Source: an uncultured Bacteroidales bacterium
Lineage (GTDB): Bacteria > Bacteroidota > Bacteroidia > Bacteroidales > Muribaculaceae
Direction of reading: 5' to 3'
Assembly (NCBI GenBank): GCA_905210435.1
Contig: CAJLWO010000017.1
Location: 1-44,219 of the forward strand
DNA: 44,219 nucleotides
Shown: positions 43,461-44,219 of the stretch, piece by piece
Position numbering within the stretch: position 1 is the stretch's first letter
Layout: each line of letters opens with the position of its first letter
Program-made: the position numbers and the translations under genes
Notes under the pieces: generated by a model
The model's input: only the letters and a program-made list of their open reading frames with translations
Databases searched by the model: none
What the model was told of the DNA's origin: nothing

Positions 43461-44219
43461 TTAGCGAAAATGTTTGAAAAATTCGACAGTCGGGGTTGAG
43501 AAATTTAGTTTCTCCCGTGGTCGTCTATTTAATTTGGTCTGTACTTTCCTGACGAATTGTGGTGTAACATTGTCGAAGTCAGTACCTTTGGGGATATACT
43601 GCCGAATGAGTTTGTTTGTGTATTCCACCAGTCCCTTCTGCCATGAGCAATATGAATCGGCAAAATACACGACAACGCCTTTGAGCCCTTGGGTTATCTC
43701 CTGATGTGCTGCGAACTCGCCTCCATTGTCAGTTGTGATGGTCAGTACGCCTGTAAGCCGATAGGCATACAGCAGCCTGATTACGGCTTTGGCTATCTCT
43801 TTTGCGTTCTTCCCATGAGGCAGCTTTTCGATGATGCAGTATGAGGTATTCCTTTCAGCGAGAACTAAAATGGCTCCGTAGCCGTCCTTGCCGATAATGA
43901 GATCCATCTCCCAATCGCCGAAACGCGAACCGTCGGCTTCTTTGGGCCTGTCATGGATACTGGTGCGGTTCGGGATATTAGTAGCCTTGGTCGGTTTGCG
44001 CTCTTTTTTCGACTTTTTGTTATACTTCCCTTTGTGTCTGGTATTGGCAAGCAGCTCGCCGCTTTTGTCAGCATGTATGTGATTGTAGATAGTCTGTTTA
44101 GAGATGCGTATCCCTTCCTTGGCCAGGGTGCCGGCAATTTGCGCCGGTGACCATTGTTCATCCTTAATCCACTGTTCTATACGCCATAGCAACAGCCGCG
44201 GCGTCTTGTTGTGCGGCTC
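43461..44219 (-). mobile_element. IS30-family transposase, 5' part cut by the window edge
   Basis: The frame is open to the last base of the window; 252 or so residues of the C-terminal part are visible. An N-terminal helix-turn-helix section (WSPAQIAGTLAKEGIRISKQ, TIYNHIHADKSG) precedes the DDE catalytic core. The triad is in FGDWEMDLIIGKDG (Asp), TTDNGGEFAAH (Asp) and WQKGLVEYTNKLIRQYIPKG (Glu), the typical IS30 spacing. The end LNRRPREKLNFSTPTVEFF also fits. A TTG at 44192 might be called as start, but the frame continues upstream with family-like residues (NKTPRLLLWRIEQW). No frameshift or stop is visible. Confidence 0.93.

Overview
The window is chromosomal DNA from a member of the order Bacteroidales. 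The evidence is the type IX secretion translocon gene sprA next to ruvA, a T9SS cargo protein, a long Bacteroidota-type SecA, the -7 motif TAnnTTTG upstream of several genes, and the near absence of Shine-Dalgarno sequences. The mid-50s GC content and the many AT-poor palindromic spacers fit a gut Muribaculaceae-like genome. That family assignment is an inference; the order is much safer. No rRNA, tRNA or CRISPR array was seen.

Layout, left to right. 1-2.3 kb: a secreted fibronectin-type protein (-) and a 560-bp spacer filled by a nested palindrome. 2.3-7.7 kb (-): uvrA, a lytic transglycosylase, and a T9SS type-B cargo protein. 7.8-10.3 kb: ferritin (-) divergent from a yihY-ridA pair (+). 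10.4-12.9 kb (-): a split chromate transporter pair followed by folC. 13-14 kb (+): a double-META-domain envelope protein. 14.1-18.7 kb (-): a stand-alone LytTR regulator overlapping a membrane-anchored protein, then an overlapping pair of exported proteins of unknown role. 18.7-19.3 kb: a 600-bp spacer with a decayed gene fragment, a terminator hairpin and a composite inverted-repeat element. 19.3-28 kb (-): bcp, ruvA and the 2485-residue sprA. 28-36 kb (-): secA, a coiled-coil membrane protein, an MgtC-like protein and a CPA2 cation/proton antiporter. 36-38.8 kb (-): a DUF4105 (Lnb-like) membrane protein overlapping an alkaline-phosphatase-fold protein that seems to have lost its catalytic residues. 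39-40.1 kb (+): tag and an AlaX-type editing protein. 40.1-43.3 kb (-): dusB, a GIN-domain protein and a polysaccharide flippase. 43.4 kb to the end: an IS30-family transposase running off the window.

The genes are mainly housekeeping: DNA repair (uvrA, ruvA, tag), translation quality control (alaX, dusB), protein export (secA, sprA), envelope remodelling, and metal or redox handling (ferritin, bcp, chromate pair, antiporter). SecA feeds proteins to the periplasm. SprA is the outer-membrane channel that would export cargo such as the 6.3-7.7 kb protein. I see no phage, defence island or biosynthetic cluster.

The most unusual content is between the genes. Five spacers hold degenerate tandem arrays with a period of 9 or 10 bp. 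Three minus-strand genes end inside or against 7-bp tandem arrays, which in two cases supply the stop codon. A REP-like palindrome (core CCGCGGTTAAAAACCGCGG) occurs as two inverted pairs and one solo copy. Other nested palindromic elements share short terminal motifs.
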